From positions 11,459,550 to 11,523,549 of the forward strand of contig NC_066851.1 in NCBI RefSeq assembly GCF_001640805.2: DNA of 64,000 bases. Direction: 5' to 3'. The notes under the pieces are model-generated. The model did not search any database, was not told where the DNA came from, and saw only the letters and a program-made list of their open reading frames with translations. Shown one piece after another: positions 63,716 to 64,000 of this stretch. Made by a program: the position numbers and the translations under genes. The stretch comes from Lates calcarifer. Its lineage: Eukaryota > Chordata > Actinopteri > Centropomidae. How positions within the stretch are numbered: position 1 is the first letter of the stretch; each line of letters opens with the position of its first letter.

Positions 63716-64000
63716 CTAGGTAGGGTGCAACATAACATGCAGTACTCCTGTAAGATTATTTGTTCCTTTAATTTAAAATGTCTTCTCTCATCATCCATGC
63801 GCATGAGAAGAAATGTTAATTTTGTGGGATGAAAAGAAACTCCTAAAAATCCTAGCTGCATTGATCATCAAAAAAAGATAAATGTTTTACTATCCATTAA
63901 AGCATTTCCTCTACTGACAGAAAGGTCTACTGTAGTTGAATAACTAATGAATGGAAGGTGCAGTGTTATTACATTAATCATACACACTACTCAAGTGGCC
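63716..64000 (-). other. Intron of the ELYS-like gene
   Basis: Sequence upstream of the acceptor ACCTAG at 63716-63721. No coding block is visible up to the edge, so the next upstream exon lies outside the window. Confidence 0.55.

Overview
The window looks like nuclear DNA from a teleost (spiny-rayed) fish. Coding sequence is sparse and split by GT-AG introns. CA/GT microsatellites are frequent, and there are several dispersed repeat families typical of fish genomes, including Tc1/mariner remnants. Three protein-coding genes can be supported, all in the right 40% of the window. Everything else is intergenic or intronic.

Layout. (1) 1-4,015: a mosaic of repeat modules, each present two to four times, around a broken Tc1-type transposase fragment. 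(2) About 4,016-38,400: 34 kb with no convincing gene. It holds isolated repeats: two fold-back elements near 17 and 18 kb, a TTAGGG-like dispersed repeat at 25.2 kb, and a mariner-type element nested in an older repeat at 31.4-32.3 kb. Several AT-rich stretches look like conserved non-coding DNA. (3) 38,863-50,825, plus strand: a ten-exon gene of the consortin family (353 aa) with consortin-like helical repeats, a SILK plus RVxF pair for protein phosphatase 1 docking, and a C-terminal membrane segment. (4) 53,414-54,776, minus strand: complete four-exon tmem179 (230 aa), convergent with the consortin-family gene. (5) 54,960-61,372: intergenic DNA with a tandem array of units resembling reversed tRNA-derived sequence, two orphan exon-like segments and another AT-rich conserved-looking block. 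(6) 61,373-63,715, minus strand: the last eight exons of a gene related to ELYS (AHCTF1). It enters from beyond the right edge.

How it fits together. From memory, human 14q32.33 has C14orf180/NRAC and TMEM179 side by side and convergent, as here. The C-terminal half of the consortin-family protein matches NRAC best, while its N-terminal half matches consortin (CNST). CNST and AHCTF1 lie close together on human 1q44, a region with other paralogues of 14q32 genes (AKT3/AKT1, KIF26B/KIF26A, ADSS2/ADSS1). My reading is that this is the fish counterpart of 14q32.33, keeping two genes in older form: a full-length consortin ohnologue that mammals reduced to NRAC, and an ELYS ohnologue with no counterpart that I recall on human chromosome 14. 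All gene structures were spliced by eye. In all three genes every junction keeps the frame. No database search was possible.
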